From Terriglobia bacterium (GTDB taxonomy: Bacteria; Acidobacteriota; Terriglobia; Terriglobales; Acidobacteriaceae), in the NCBI GenBank assembly GCA_020073465.1, contig JAIQFC010000003.1:124001-188000 (forward strand): a stretch of DNA of 64,000 bases, given 5' to 3'. This document shows, in pieces, positions 44,026 to 53,054 of the stretch. The notes under the pieces are model-generated. The model was not told where the DNA came from. It made no database searches and saw only the letters and a program-made list of their open reading frames with translations. Position 1 is the first letter of the stretch, and the number at the start of each line of letters is the position of its first letter. Made by a program: the position numbers and the translations under genes.

Positions 44026-47000
44026 AGGAATTGACGAATGGTGTCGCGGTACTTGCTATAGAGGAAAGACACCAGCAATAAAGCCGCTCCGAGAATGATG
44101 AAGGTGATGTAACGATCGCGCGGCGCCAGCCCCCATGCATCCTTCACCAGCACCTTGCCGACACAGAGCAGCAACAAGCACAAGCCAGTCAAGCGATAGC
44201 TGCGCTCGTTGACTGCGAGGGCGAGGAGCACGATCAATACTCCTTCGATGCCCCAGGCAACCGTGACCATGCCCGCGCGCATTTTCAGGGCCAGCATAAG
44301 GGTGAGCAGCAGCACCGGCGCGAAGAACAGGACTTGCTCCGGATGCACTATGAGGGTTTCTATCCAGCGTCGGGAAGCAGATTGTGCCCGGTAGCGATCG
44401 CGTAGGCTGAATGCAAAGGGAAGGCATGCAAACAGGACGGCTACCGCGGAGCCAAGGACGAAGTACCTCCCAGTCCAGTCCCCGCTGCTGAAATAGCTTG
44501 CCCCGAACAGGTTGTGCATCACGCCCCGGGTGCAGGCGCCAAGCGTCAGAAGTAATCCCTGGTGCAGAAAGATGGGCCGGTTCAGTAACAACGCTAGTCC
44601 CAACAGAACAAAGATCACCCCCGCCCATGCGGTAACAAGCCAGTCATCTGCAAACTGGAAGTACAACACGGCAACGATGCTGCCCGTGCCCATGTAGGCA
44701 AGCAGCATGTCAAAATGCAGGCTGCGGTCATCTTTGGAAACTGCTTGATCGCCCAACTGCGCGTAGACAAAAAAGAGGATGAGCGTGATCGGCAGTACCG
44801 TGTAGATTCTGGGTCCCCAGAACTCACCCGGAGTGCCGGCGCTGAGATTGGCAAAAAAGATGCGGCCGAATGCGGCGGCCAGTGCCACGTACGCCTGAAA
44901 GCGAAACTGCCGGGTACTGCGCAGAAGACCATATTCGAAGAGAACCAGTCCGAAGACTGCCCAACCCACGGCCACACTCAGGGGCTGCAACTCGTACCAC
45001 ATCAGGAGTGAGACCAGTGCGGATGCGGCCCAAGAGTAAATGTGGTGAAACTCCCGGGCGCGCCAGTTTTGCGGCATGCGGATGAGCCGGGAGAGCGCGT
45101 ACAGGACGACCGTGACGATCGCCAGCGAGAGTAGCCGGACGCTGATGCCATGCCAGGTCTCGGTGATGTACAGGTTCAGCGTAACGCTGCGCATCATGGC
45201 GAGGGCGGCGAGCGCATGTGCCTGCCACGCGAGGTCTTCCAGCTCGAAGCGGCGATCAAGCAGCGCGAGCGCCAGAGCAAATACCGCCCATACAGCCGCG
45301 AGCCATCCGCCCGGAGCTTCGTACCATGCCAAGAGGGCGAGCAGGGCGGTCGCGGCAAAAGTATGCAGGTAAGTGATTGGGCGGCTGGATGGAGAGTCGG
45401 CCGCAATGGCTTTGCGGGATAGGAAATAGAGCCCCGCAGCGACAATCGCAACTGTAACCAGTCGCAGAGAGATTCCCGGCCACAGCATTTGTTCCAGCGT
45501 GAAATTGGTAGTGTAGGCGCGCACCAGCGCGCACGCGGCCACAGCGTTGGCCTGCCATGCGAGCTGCCTGTAACCAATCCAACGCATCACTAGGGCAAGC
45601 GCGACCGCAAAGATGATCCAGGAAACGGCAATCCACGGCACGGGCACAGCCTCGTTGAGCACCCAAAGCATCACGCCAGTGCCAATCCAGCTGTAAGCGA
45701 TGCGTCCAAGCGTAATGTGTGTCGGGTTGGACACATTGATACGCCTGGCAATCCAATATGCCCCAGCAACCACCGGTAACGCGCCAAACGCGTGAAGTGG
45801 AATGTCTTGCCAGCGTTGGGCGCCAGATTGATCGGCGGTGATGGCAGCCAGCACAGCCAGCCCGGTCAATAAGTGTGCATGCCACGCGAGCGCGTGATAG
45901 CGGACCCATTGGCCGACTTCCAACAACAGCACAGCAAAAGCGATCGCCGCCGTTGGCTGCCAGAGTTCCGGCACCTCGAAATAGATAGGTGAGGTGACGA
46001 GAGCTGTGCCGGCAAGGGCAAACAATCCGCGGAAGGTGCGCTGATTCGGATCATCGCGCAATTGCGCCCACTTGGCCGTGACATAAAACGCGGCGGCGAT
46101 CACGGGCAGCGTGAACAGGCGCATCTGAACGTGGGTGTATTGGGGAACCTCGGTGTGCAGGTTTACGAGCACGACGCGATACAAGGTCAGCATGCCGAGG
46201 AGGCCGTACTGCACCTGCAGGTGGAAGGACTTGAGCTTCTGTCCCAGGGCCGCCAGAGTAAGCGTGATACCGGCGAAGGCGATGGCCGTCCAATCGTGAG
46301 AGCACAGAGCCCACGCAGCGGCCGCGGCCGCGAATGCTCCCAAGTAGGAATGGATGCAGAGCAGAGGCGAGTCGAGCGAGTCGGCAAAGTACTGTTTCCA
46401 ACGCTGTCCGACGAACAACGCATTCAAATAGAAGATGAGGGCACACAGCCCGAACATCACTCCGGCGGCCAGGGCAAGATCTTCGCTGGTGCGCCGTACC
46501 GACGTGAGCTGCGTGAAGTCAATGCTAAACAGGTGCACGCCAACCAGTAACCCGGTGAGCAGTGCCAGGCGCCTGAAAACCACTTCGCTTACGATTACGC
46601 CCGCCGTGAGCAGCGCTTCTGCGCCAACCAGCCACAAGATGGCGACATTGTTGCCGGCAAAGCGGAACGGGACCGCAGCAATCATAAGCGCCGCGCCCAG
46701 CACGGTTAGAACGACGAAGGCTTCGCGCCGGCGTTTCATCCTCGGAAGTTGGCCAGCGGTGAACTCGACCGCGCCGATGATCAGAAGAGCAAGGAAAGCC
46801 AACTCGGGCCGCACCGACTGGAACTTCATTACACCAAGCAGCAGTAACGTGTTGAGCAGCGCAGCCGCGGTGGATACATGCTCCTCAGCCGGAGACTTGA
46901 CTTTGCGGACGACGTAGGAAGCCCGGAAGATCAACCAGTAGAACAAGAGGAGCGCGGTGCTGGCGTGATACGCGGGAAAAGCCTGCCCGTGCGCGCCCTC

Positions 47001-48431
47001 TGCACCCAGCAGGCGGTACAACCAGTACAGATGATTGAGATACGCCGACAGGATGCCGAAAACTTCGAGTTCGAACCATCCCATCTTGATGACGATACTG
47101 ACCAGCCCGATAGCGAGGATGACGCCGGAAGAGAGACTGTAGACGTCGTCATGGCTGAGGGCCACCGTGCTGTAAGCCAGCAAAAAGGCAAGCCCGGTGA
47201 CGAGCTGCGAGCGATAGCGCAGCGTATGCACGACCATGCCGAGAGCTGCAGCGAGCATGAGGATGAGATCAGTGGTCTCGGAGTCCATCACATGCATGGC
47301 TTGGACGTGGTTCAATGCATAGGTCGTGAAGAACAGCAGAGCCCAGCCGCCACCGATCAGGGTGTGTCCAAGAACGCGATAGCGATCCCGTTTTTCGAGG
47401 AAAATCCCGCCTCCCAAAAGTGCCGCTGCGACCGCGTAAGACAGACCTACCCTGAATCCAGCGCCAAGCTGCCCGAACTCGTAAATGCCGAACAGGGCGA
47501 CTCCAAACACGAGAATGATGATGCCGAGCTTGTTTAGCCAGTTTGTTCCCAGTGTTTCTTCCAGAGCGAACACCGACTTCATGCGCTGCTGAGCAGTAGG
47601 CTTCAGTACAGAGGGGCGGAAGGCGGCAAACTGCGGCGGTGCGACGACACGAGCGGCTGCCGGAGGAGGAGGCACTGGAGATGGCGGCGGAGCATGCGGT
47701 ACTTCCCTATGGGGAGGCACAGCATGCGGAGGCTCAGCCTTTGCCGGTTCCTTCGCCGTCTCTGGTTTCTGGGTCGGAACAACAGTGTCAACTGGCTTTG
47801 CCGGCGTTGTAGAGGCGGCAGCATGGGGCAGGCTCGAGGCGGGATCGGGCCCGTCACGCTTAGGTTGTTCGGGAACCCTGTCCACGGGCCGGTGTGCAGG
47901 CGGGGCAGGCACTGTGGGTCTCGATTCGCGAACCTCAGGTACTTCTTCTTGTTTCTGCTTTTCCGGTGAAACCGTCCAACCCATGAACTTCTGAACCTCT
48001 GACGCCCTCTCAATCGGTTCCGGTTTAGGACAGTGACTTACACCTCCAACATGGACAGTGCCGCACCAGGCACAGAACGCGGGTTCGGATTGTTCGCCAA
48101 CAAACTGCGGTTTCTCGACGGTTGGCGCCGGCTCCGCAGTCCGTGCGGCCGGAGCGGCAGGCTTTTCCTTGGGTGGTATTACGGAAGTGGGGTACCGCGG
48201 CGCTTCAGCAGGCGAGGGTGTGACCGCATCCGCGACCTGTACAGAGGCGACCTGGCGCCTAAGCTCGAGCAGTTCACGATGGAGAGCATCATTGCGCTCA
48301 ATGCTTTGCTCTGTCAGCTCACGGAGTTGCTGGCGGAGTTTATGCTGCCGCCATAGAAGATAGACGGTTAACAGCGGCGTGGCGATGACTAACAACGCGA
48401 ACGGTACGAGTATGAGCTCCACGATCGGCAC
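44022..48431 (-). CDS. DUF2339 polytopic membrane protein (1469 aa)
   Basis: An N-terminal TM helix (LILVPFALLVIATPLLTVYL) is followed by a coiled coil (about 28-65, LRQQLRELTEQSIERNDAL). A four-residue zinc-ribbon-like patch FCAWCG...SHC lies at about 121-136. A long Pro/Ala/Glu linker (about 140-270) leads to LEETLGTNWLNKLGIIILVF, the hallmark entry of DUF2339. The remaining about 1150 residues form many TM helices in repeated four-helix blocks (VGWAVFGLVLFEYGLLR, AAVWAVFALALALLDRRFEL). Relatives are of unknown function, possibly envelope biogenesis. The zinc-ribbon insert is uncommon for the family as I know it. Co-translated with the M48 protease. Confidence 0.9.
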   Translation of the reverse strand: MPIVELILVPFALLVIATPLLTVYLLWRQHKLRQQLRELTEQSIERNDALHRELLELRRQVASVQVADAVTPSPAEAPRYPTSVIPPKEKPAAPAARTAEPAPTVEKPQFVGEQSEPAFCAWCGTVHVGGVSHCPKPEPIERASEVQKFMGWTVSPEKQKQEEVPEVRESRPTVPAPPAHRPVDRVPEQPKRDGPDPASSLPHAAASTTPAKPVDTVVPTQKPETAKEPAKAEPPHAVPPHREVPHAPPPSPVPPPPAAARVVAPPQFAAFRPSVLKPTAQQRMKSVFALEETLGTNWLNKLGIIILVFGVALFGIYEFGQLGAGFRVGLSYAVAAALLGGGIFLEKRDRYRVLGHTLIGGGWALLFFTTYALNHVQAMHVMDSETTDLILMLAAALGMVVHTLRYRSQLVTGLAFLLAYSTVALSHDDVYSLSSGVILAIGLVSIVIKMGWFELEVFGILSAYLNHLYWLYRLLGAEGAHGQAFPAYHASTALLLFYWLIFRASYVVRKVKSPAEEHVSTAAALLNTLLLLGVMKFQSVRPELAFLALLIIGAVEFTAGQLPRMKRRREAFVVLTVLGAALMIAAVPFRFAGNNVAILWLVGAEALLTAGVIVSEVVFRRLALLTGLLVGVHLFSIDFTQLTSVRRTSEDLALAAGVMFGLCALIFYLNALFVGQRWKQYFADSLDSPLLCIHSYLGAFAAAAAAWALCSHDWTAIAFAGITLTLAALGQKLKSFHLQVQYGLLGMLTLYRVVLVNLHTEVPQYTHVQMRLFTLPVIAAAFYVTAKWAQLRDDPNQRTFRGLFALAGTALVTSPIYFEVPELWQPTAAIAFAVLLLEVGQWVRYHALAWHAHLLTGLAVLAAITADQSGAQRWQDIPLHAFGALPVVAGAYWIARRINVSNPTHITLGRIAYSWIGTGVMLWVLNEAVPVPWIAVSWIIFAVALALVMRWIGYRQLAWQANAVAACALVRAYTTNFTLEQMLWPGISLRLVTVAIVAAGLYFLSRKAIAADSPSSRPITYLHTFAATALLALLAWYEAPGGWLAAVWAVFALALALLDRRFELEDLAWQAHALAALAMMRSVTLNLYITETWHGISVRLLSLAIVTVVLYALSRLIRMPQNWRAREFHHIYSWAASALVSLLMWYELQPLSVAVGWAVFGLVLFEYGLLRSTRQFRFQAYVALAAAFGRIFFANLSAGTPGEFWGPRIYTVLPITLILFFVYAQLGDQAVSKDDRSLHFDMLLAYMGTGSIVAVLYFQFADDWLVTAWAGVIFVLLGLALLLNRPIFLHQGLLLTLGACTRGVMHNLFGASYFSSGDWTGRYFVLGSAVAVLFACLPFAFSLRDRYRAQSASRRWIETLIVHPEQVLFFAPVLLLTLMLALKMRAGMVTVAWGIEGVLIVLLALAVNERSYRLTGLCLLLLCVGKVLVKDAWGLAPRDRYITFIILGAALLLVSFLYSKYRDTIRQFL

Positions 48432-48516
48432 TCCCCCGTATGTGCGTGATTTCTGTCAGCCTAGATAGTAGAACGCGCGGCCGCCCTAGTCTTGCACTTT
48501 ATTCGCCTGCGGCAAA

Positions 48517-48532
48517 CTGGGAAATAACCCAG
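48517..48532. repeat. Short inverted repeat in a divergent promoter region
   Basis: CTGGGAAATAACCCAG: five-base arms with a six-base A/T centre, between the divergent DUF2339 and acyltransferase-fusion genes (90 nt before the ATG at 48622). A candidate operator; the arms are short enough to arise by chance. Confidence 0.3.
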
Positions 48533-48621
48533 TGTTCTGTGCGTTGTGACTGGAACGCAGACCCACTTCATGACAAGATGTGCAGAACTCTGGGACTTAT
48601 AGCGACTTAGCAAGGCTTGCT

Positions 48622-51600
48622 ATGAACGAAGGTATTCCCACAAACAGGTTTGAGGCTCCGCCAGCTGGCATGCCAGAGAATCTTACGGCACTCGATATGC
48701 CTCCTTCGTGGCAACGGGGATTCTGGTCGTTGGTGGTCACTCAGTTCCAAGGGGCGTTCAACGAGAACGGCCTCAAGAACCTGGTCGTGTTCATTGTCCT
48801 CGGTATGGCGATGCAGAAAGCCGACCGCGACCGGCTGGTTCTGATTGTTGGAACCCTGTTCTCAGTTCCTTTCATCCTGTTCTCGATGACGGGCGGCTTT
48901 CTGGCGGATCGTTACAGCAAGCGTTCGGTCACCATCTGGACGAAGTTCTTCGAGATGGGAGTCATGGCACTTGCAATCGCCGGGTTGGGTTGGCAGAACC
49001 TGTATCTCGAAATGGCAGCTGTGTTCCTGGCCAGCACGCAAGCGGCGCTTTTTGGTCCTTCCAAGTATGGGCTGCTGCCGGAGGTGCTGCCCGAGCCCCG
49101 GCTCTCCTGGGGAAATGGCGTGCTCGAACTAGGCACTTTTCTGGCAGTCATCGCCGGAGGAGTTTCAGGCGCGTTTCTGGCAGATTTTTTTCCGGGACGG
49201 CAAGGGTGGTCGGGCCTCATCTTTCTGGCTCTGTCCTTCGTCGGACTGTTCTTCAGTCTGGGGATCACGAAAGTCCCCCCAGCGGATGCCACCAAGAAGT
49301 TTCGTGCAAATCCCGTTGGTGATCTGTGGGCGCAGGGACGGCTGATCCGCAAAGATAGAGTTCTGTGGCTGGCGGTTCTCGGGAACACGTATTTCTGGTT
49401 TCTGGGAGCGCTGCTGACCGCCAACATTGTTTTCTATGGCAGCGATACTCTACACATCAGCTCCACTCGAACCGGGATTCTGCAAGCGGCGGTGGCGATC
49501 GGCATCGGGGTTGGCAGCCTTGCTGCAGGCTATCTGTCGGGCGGCAAGGTCGAATATGGATTGATTCCACTCGGGTCGGTGGGCATGACCGTATTCGGGA
49601 TCCTGCTCTCCGCAAAAGACCTTTCGTTCACTCACGTGCTGCTGCTGCTGGCTGCTCTGGGATTCTCGGCCGGCTTCTTTGCGGTTCCCGTCAACGCATT
49701 GATTCAGCACCGTCCCGACGAAAAGGACAAGGGCGGGGTGATCGCAGCCGCAAATCTGCTCTCATTCGTGGGCATTGGGGGCGCGGCGGGTGTCTACTAC
49801 TTCTTTCAACACTACACTCACCTCAGTCCGCCAGCGATCTTCCTGAGCGCTTCGCTGGTGACGGTGGCCGCGACGCTTTACGTTCTGTACCTGCTGCCTG
49901 ACGCCCTGCTGCGGCTCTTGCTGTGGTTCGCAACACACACGTTGTACCGGATTCATCTGGAGGGCCGCGAAAATGTTCCCGCAAGAGGCGGAGCACTGCT
50001 GGTGCCAAACCACGTTTCCATGGTGGACGCGGTCCTGCTGATTGCATCGATCGACCGTCCGATCCGCTTTCTCATGTTCAAGGGCTCCTATGACCACCCG
50101 CTGGTGAAGCCGTTCGCCAAGATCATGGGAGTGATCCCGATTTCCTCGCAGTTGCGTCCCCGCGAGATGATTCAGTCGCTGCGCACGGCGACACAAGCAT
50201 TAGAGGATGGCGAGATTGTGTGTATCTTTCCCGAGGGCCAGATGACCCGAATCGGACAGATGCTTCCGTTCCGGCGCGGCATGGAGAGAATCATCAAGGG
50301 CGTGGATGCTCCGATCATCCCGGTGAATCTCGGGGGCGTGTGGGGCTCCATCTTCAGTTTCGATCGTGGAAAGTTCCTGTGGAAGCTGCCTCGCAAACTT
50401 CCGTATCCGGTTTCCGTGACTTTTGGAAAACCGATGCCCTCTACGACCAGTGCTCCGGAGGTGCGGCAGGCGGTGCAAGAACTGGGCGCCGAGGCCTATC
50501 AGTACCGCAAGCGCTACATGCGACCGCTGCATCGTTCTTTTGTGCAGACGGCTCGACGGCATCCATTCCGGTTCGCCATGGCAGACGGCCGCACACCCAA
50601 ACTCACCTTTGGCGGCGCACTCACTCGTACCGTTTTCCTGGCTCGGCGCCTTCGTCGCATTTGGCGTGATCAGAAGATGGTTGGCATATTGCTGCCACCC
50701 TCTGTTTTGGGCGCGCTCGTCAACCTTGCTGCACTCCTGATGGGCAAGGTACCCGTAAATCTGAACTACACCGCTTCCAACGAGGTTCTGGCTTCGTGCG
50801 CAAAACAATGTGAGCTGAAAACGGTGATTACGTCGAGGGCTTTTCTTGAACGTGTCCACATCCAACCGCCGGCGCAGGCCACTATGCTCGAGGATCTCGG
50901 CGAAAGTCCGGGATTCATGGAGAGCGTAAGCGCTGTTCTCATCTCCTGGCTGCTGCCCGTGAGGATCATCGAGAAGGCTGTGGGAGCAGGACAGAAGATC
51001 GGGCTCGACGACATCGCGACCATCATCTTTTCCAGCGGCAGCACGGGAGATCCCAAGGGAGTTGTGCTCACTCACTACAACGTGGCGTCGAATGTCGAAC
51101 AGCTGAACCAGGTCTTCATGCTTGGCCGGCACGACAAGATTCTCGGCATTCTGCCCTTCTTTCATTCCTTCGGCTTTACTGGAACGCTCTGTTTACCCAC
51201 AGCGATCGGGATGGGCGTGATCTTCCATCCGAATCCCCTGGAATCGCGCGCCATCGGTGCGTTAGTCAGCGCTTATGCCGTTACCTTCCTGCTTGCGACG
51301 CCGACCTTCCTGCAGGCGTACATGCGTCGCTGCTCGCCAGAAGATTTTGGCAGCCTGCAATTCGTGATGGCAGGTGCGGAGAAATTGCCCGAGCGCATCT
51401 CCGCCGCTTTCGAAGACACCTTCGGAATCCGCCCGCTGGAAGGCTACGGGTGCACCGAGTGCTCTCCGGCCGTTGCCGTAAACACGCGAGACTTTCGCGC
51501 AGCGCAGTTCCGGCAAGTCGGCGCAAAGCGTGCCAGCATCGGCCATCCTCTGCCGGGAATCAGCGTGAGAATTGTGAATCCTGAGACCTTTGACCCGGTT

Positions 51601-52089
51601 CCTCAAGGGGGAACCGGGTTGTTGCTGGTGCGCGGGCCGAATGTGATGCAAGGATATTTGAACCGTCCAGAAAAGACGGCCGAGGTTCTGCGTGACAGCT
51701 GGTACAACACCGGCGACATCGCTGCCATGGACGAGGATGGATTTATTCGCATTACCGACCGCATGAGCCGGTTCAGCAAGATTGGCGGAGAAATGGTTCC
51801 CCATATTAAGGTCGAGGACAAACTCCACGAGATCAGCGGCGCGACCGACCAGATCTTCGCCGTGACGGCTGTGCCGGATGAGAAGAAAGGCGAACGGCTG
51901 ATTGTGTTGCATACCTTGCCAGAGGACAAATTGCAGGAATGCCTCGTCCAACTGGGCAAGTCAGACCTGCCACCTCTCTGGAAACCGCGTCCCGATCAGT
52001 TCGTGCATGTGGAAACATTGCCATATCTTGGCACCGGCAAGCTCGACCTGCGACGCTTGAAGGAAATCGCAGCAGGAGCCCCGGCATGA
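48622..52089 (+). CDS. aas: MFS-PlsC-acyl-ACP synthetase fusion (LplT-Aas-like)
   Basis: A 1155-aa three-domain protein for lysophospholipid uptake and reacylation. Residues about 25-420 are an MFS/LplT-like flippase (FQGAFNENGLKNLVVFIVLG, GGFLADRYSKRSV). Residues 440-620 are a PlsC acyltransferase with NHVSMVD (H-x4-D, about 462) and FPEGQMTR. Residues 640-1150 are an AMP-forming synthetase with the P-loop SSGSTGDPKGV (about 803) and GYGCTECSPAVAVN. In E. coli, LplT and Aas are separate proteins; fused forms occur in other phyla. The ATG at 48622 with AAGG is preferred to a GTG 42 nt upstream. Its stop overlaps the PAP2 gene (ATGA). Confidence 0.92.
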   Translation: MNEGIPTNRFEAPPAGMPENLTALDMPPSWQRGFWSLVVTQFQGAFNENGLKNLVVFIVLGMAMQKADRDRLVLIVGTLFSVPFILFSMTGGFLADRYSKRSVTIWTKFFEMGVMALAIAGLGWQNLYLEMAAVFLASTQAALFGPSKYGLLPEVLPEPRLSWGNGVLELGTFLAVIAGGVSGAFLADFFPGRQGWSGLIFLALSFVGLFFSLGITKVPPADATKKFRANPVGDLWAQGRLIRKDRVLWLAVLGNTYFWFLGALLTANIVFYGSDTLHISSTRTGILQAAVAIGIGVGSLAAGYLSGGKVEYGLIPLGSVGMTVFGILLSAKDLSFTHVLLLLAALGFSAGFFAVPVNALIQHRPDEKDKGGVIAAANLLSFVGIGGAAGVYYFFQHYTHLSPPAIFLSASLVTVAATLYVLYLLPDALLRLLLWFATHTLYRIHLEGRENVPARGGALLVPNHVSMVDAVLLIASIDRPIRFLMFKGSYDHPLVKPFAKIMGVIPISSQLRPREMIQSLRTATQALEDGEIVCIFPEGQMTRIGQMLPFRRGMERIIKGVDAPIIPVNLGGVWGSIFSFDRGKFLWKLPRKLPYPVSVTFGKPMPSTTSAPEVRQAVQELGAEAYQYRKRYMRPLHRSFVQTARRHPFRFAMADGRTPKLTFGGALTRTVFLARRLRRIWRDQKMVGILLPPSVLGALVNLAALLMGKVPVNLNYTASNEVLASCAKQCELKTVITSRAFLERVHIQPPAQATMLEDLGESPGFMESVSAVLISWLLPVRIIEKAVGAGQKIGLDDIATIIFSSGSTGDPKGVVLTHYNVASNVEQLNQVFMLGRHDKILGILPFFHSFGFTGTLCLPTAIGMGVIFHPNPLESRAIGALVSAYAVTFLLATPTFLQAYMRRCSPEDFGSLQFVMAGAEKLPERISAAFEDTFGIRPLEGYGCTECSPAVAVNTRDFRAAQFRQVGAKRASIGHPLPGISVRIVNPETFDPVPQGGTGLLLVRGPNVMQGYLNRPEKTAEVLRDSWYNTGDIAAMDEDGFIRITDRMSRFSKIGGEMVPHIKVEDKLHEISGATDQIFAVTAVPDEKKGERLIVLHTLPEDKLQECLVQLGKSDLPPLWKPRPDQFVHVETLPYLGTGKLDLRRLKEIAAGAPA

Positions 52090-52796
52090 GCGGAACGGCA
52101 ATTCAAGAGGACGTTGTCAGTAATTCCCGGCCGGGTCATAGTGCACGGGCTTTCGCAATTCGCCTGACTGTGACCACAGTTGCGCTCGTGATCTGGTTCT
52201 GGACGCAGTCCTTGATTGGCGCGCGCGGACTGCCGGGCGCCGGCATCGGAGATGGCCTGCACACTGCCACGGCTCCAGCAAATGCTTATCTGCACACTCA
52301 TCCGACAGCGGCAGATGCACTCTTGATTTTCAGCTCAGCGATCATCGACCTCCTGGCGATATTTCTTCTATCGAGATGGATTTTCGGGGCCTCCGTCCGG
52401 CCGTTCCTCGGTCTGGTGATCGTACTGGGACTGAGACAGATCATGCAGGCGTTGGTGGCATTTCCCACCCCTCCGGATGCAATTTGGCACTATCCAGGAT
52501 TCCCCTCTCTGCTCGTGACCTACGGGGTGGCCAATGACTACTTTTTTTCAGGACACACAGCAATTGCCGTCCTGGCAGTCGCTGAAATTGCTCGCGTGGG
52601 CAGGCGATGGCTGACCGGACTTGGTGTTCTGGTTGCCCTTTTCGAGGTCGTGACCGTCCTGGTGCTGAGAGCGCATTACACGGTGGACGTTTTCACAGGC
52701 ATTGTGACCGGGCTGTATTCCGCGCACCTGGCAAACTGTTGTTCGGCCGCTCTCAAGTCCGGCAAGAACAGACCAAGGTCTGAGGGTACCCACTGA
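52086..52796 (+). CDS. PAP2-family membrane phosphatase (PAP2_C / sphingomyelin-synthase-like)
   Basis: A 236-aa protein with about five to six TM helices. The start overlaps the stop of the acyltransferase fusion (ATGA); a longer in-frame reading lies inside that gene and is rejected. The active-site motifs of the C-terminal PAP2 type are present: YFFSGHTAIAVL (C2, His) and LRAHYTVDVFTGIVTG (C3, His and Asp). The classical KxxxxxxRP motif is absent, as in the sphingomyelin-synthase branch. A lipid phosphate or headgroup transfer role fits the operon partner, which recycles lysophospholipids. Substrate unproven. Confidence 0.88.
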   Translation: MSGTAIQEDVVSNSRPGHSARAFAIRLTVTTVALVIWFWTQSLIGARGLPGAGIGDGLHTATAPANAYLHTHPTAADALLIFSSAIIDLLAIFLLSRWIFGASVRPFLGLVIVLGLRQIMQALVAFPTPPDAIWHYPGFPSLLVTYGVANDYFFSGHTAIAVLAVAEIARVGRRWLTGLGVLVALFEVVTVLVLRAHYTVDVFTGIVTGLYSAHLANCCSAALKSGKNRPRSEGTH

Positions 52797-52994
52797 ACAT
52801 CCCGCTTGATCGCCGCTCGCGAAATCCAGGCTGTGCTGCAGGATAGGAACTATGAAAACCGCGCTGCTGATCTCGGCCTCCGCGTCCGTGGCGAGGCCGG
52901 AACAGCCACCGCATGCAACTTGCTCAGCCGCCTCCTGGGGAAATCGGACTCGGAGGAGGAAATTCTCGCTCAGGCGGCTCGCAAAGTTGTTTGA
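52797..52994 (+). pseudogene. C-terminal fragment of a UDP-glycosyltransferase (MGT-like)
   Basis: Directly after the PAP2 stop and in the same frame comes TSRLIAAREIQAVLQDRNYE, continuing NRAADLGLRVRGEAGTATAC and NLLSRLLG. This reads like the last helices of macrolide-type/UDP-dependent glycosyltransferases (L-x-x-x-L...AxxLGxxVRxEDGxxxACxLL). No ribosome site or proper start exists and the whole catalytic part is missing. Hence a remnant of a deleted neighbour. The family assignment rests on this short tail. Confidence 0.4.
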
Positions 52995-53054
52995 CCCACA
53001 GTTCGGACCGTATGTTGATGGAGTTACGTCGGGTCTAGGCTCCGGGGCGCAGAT

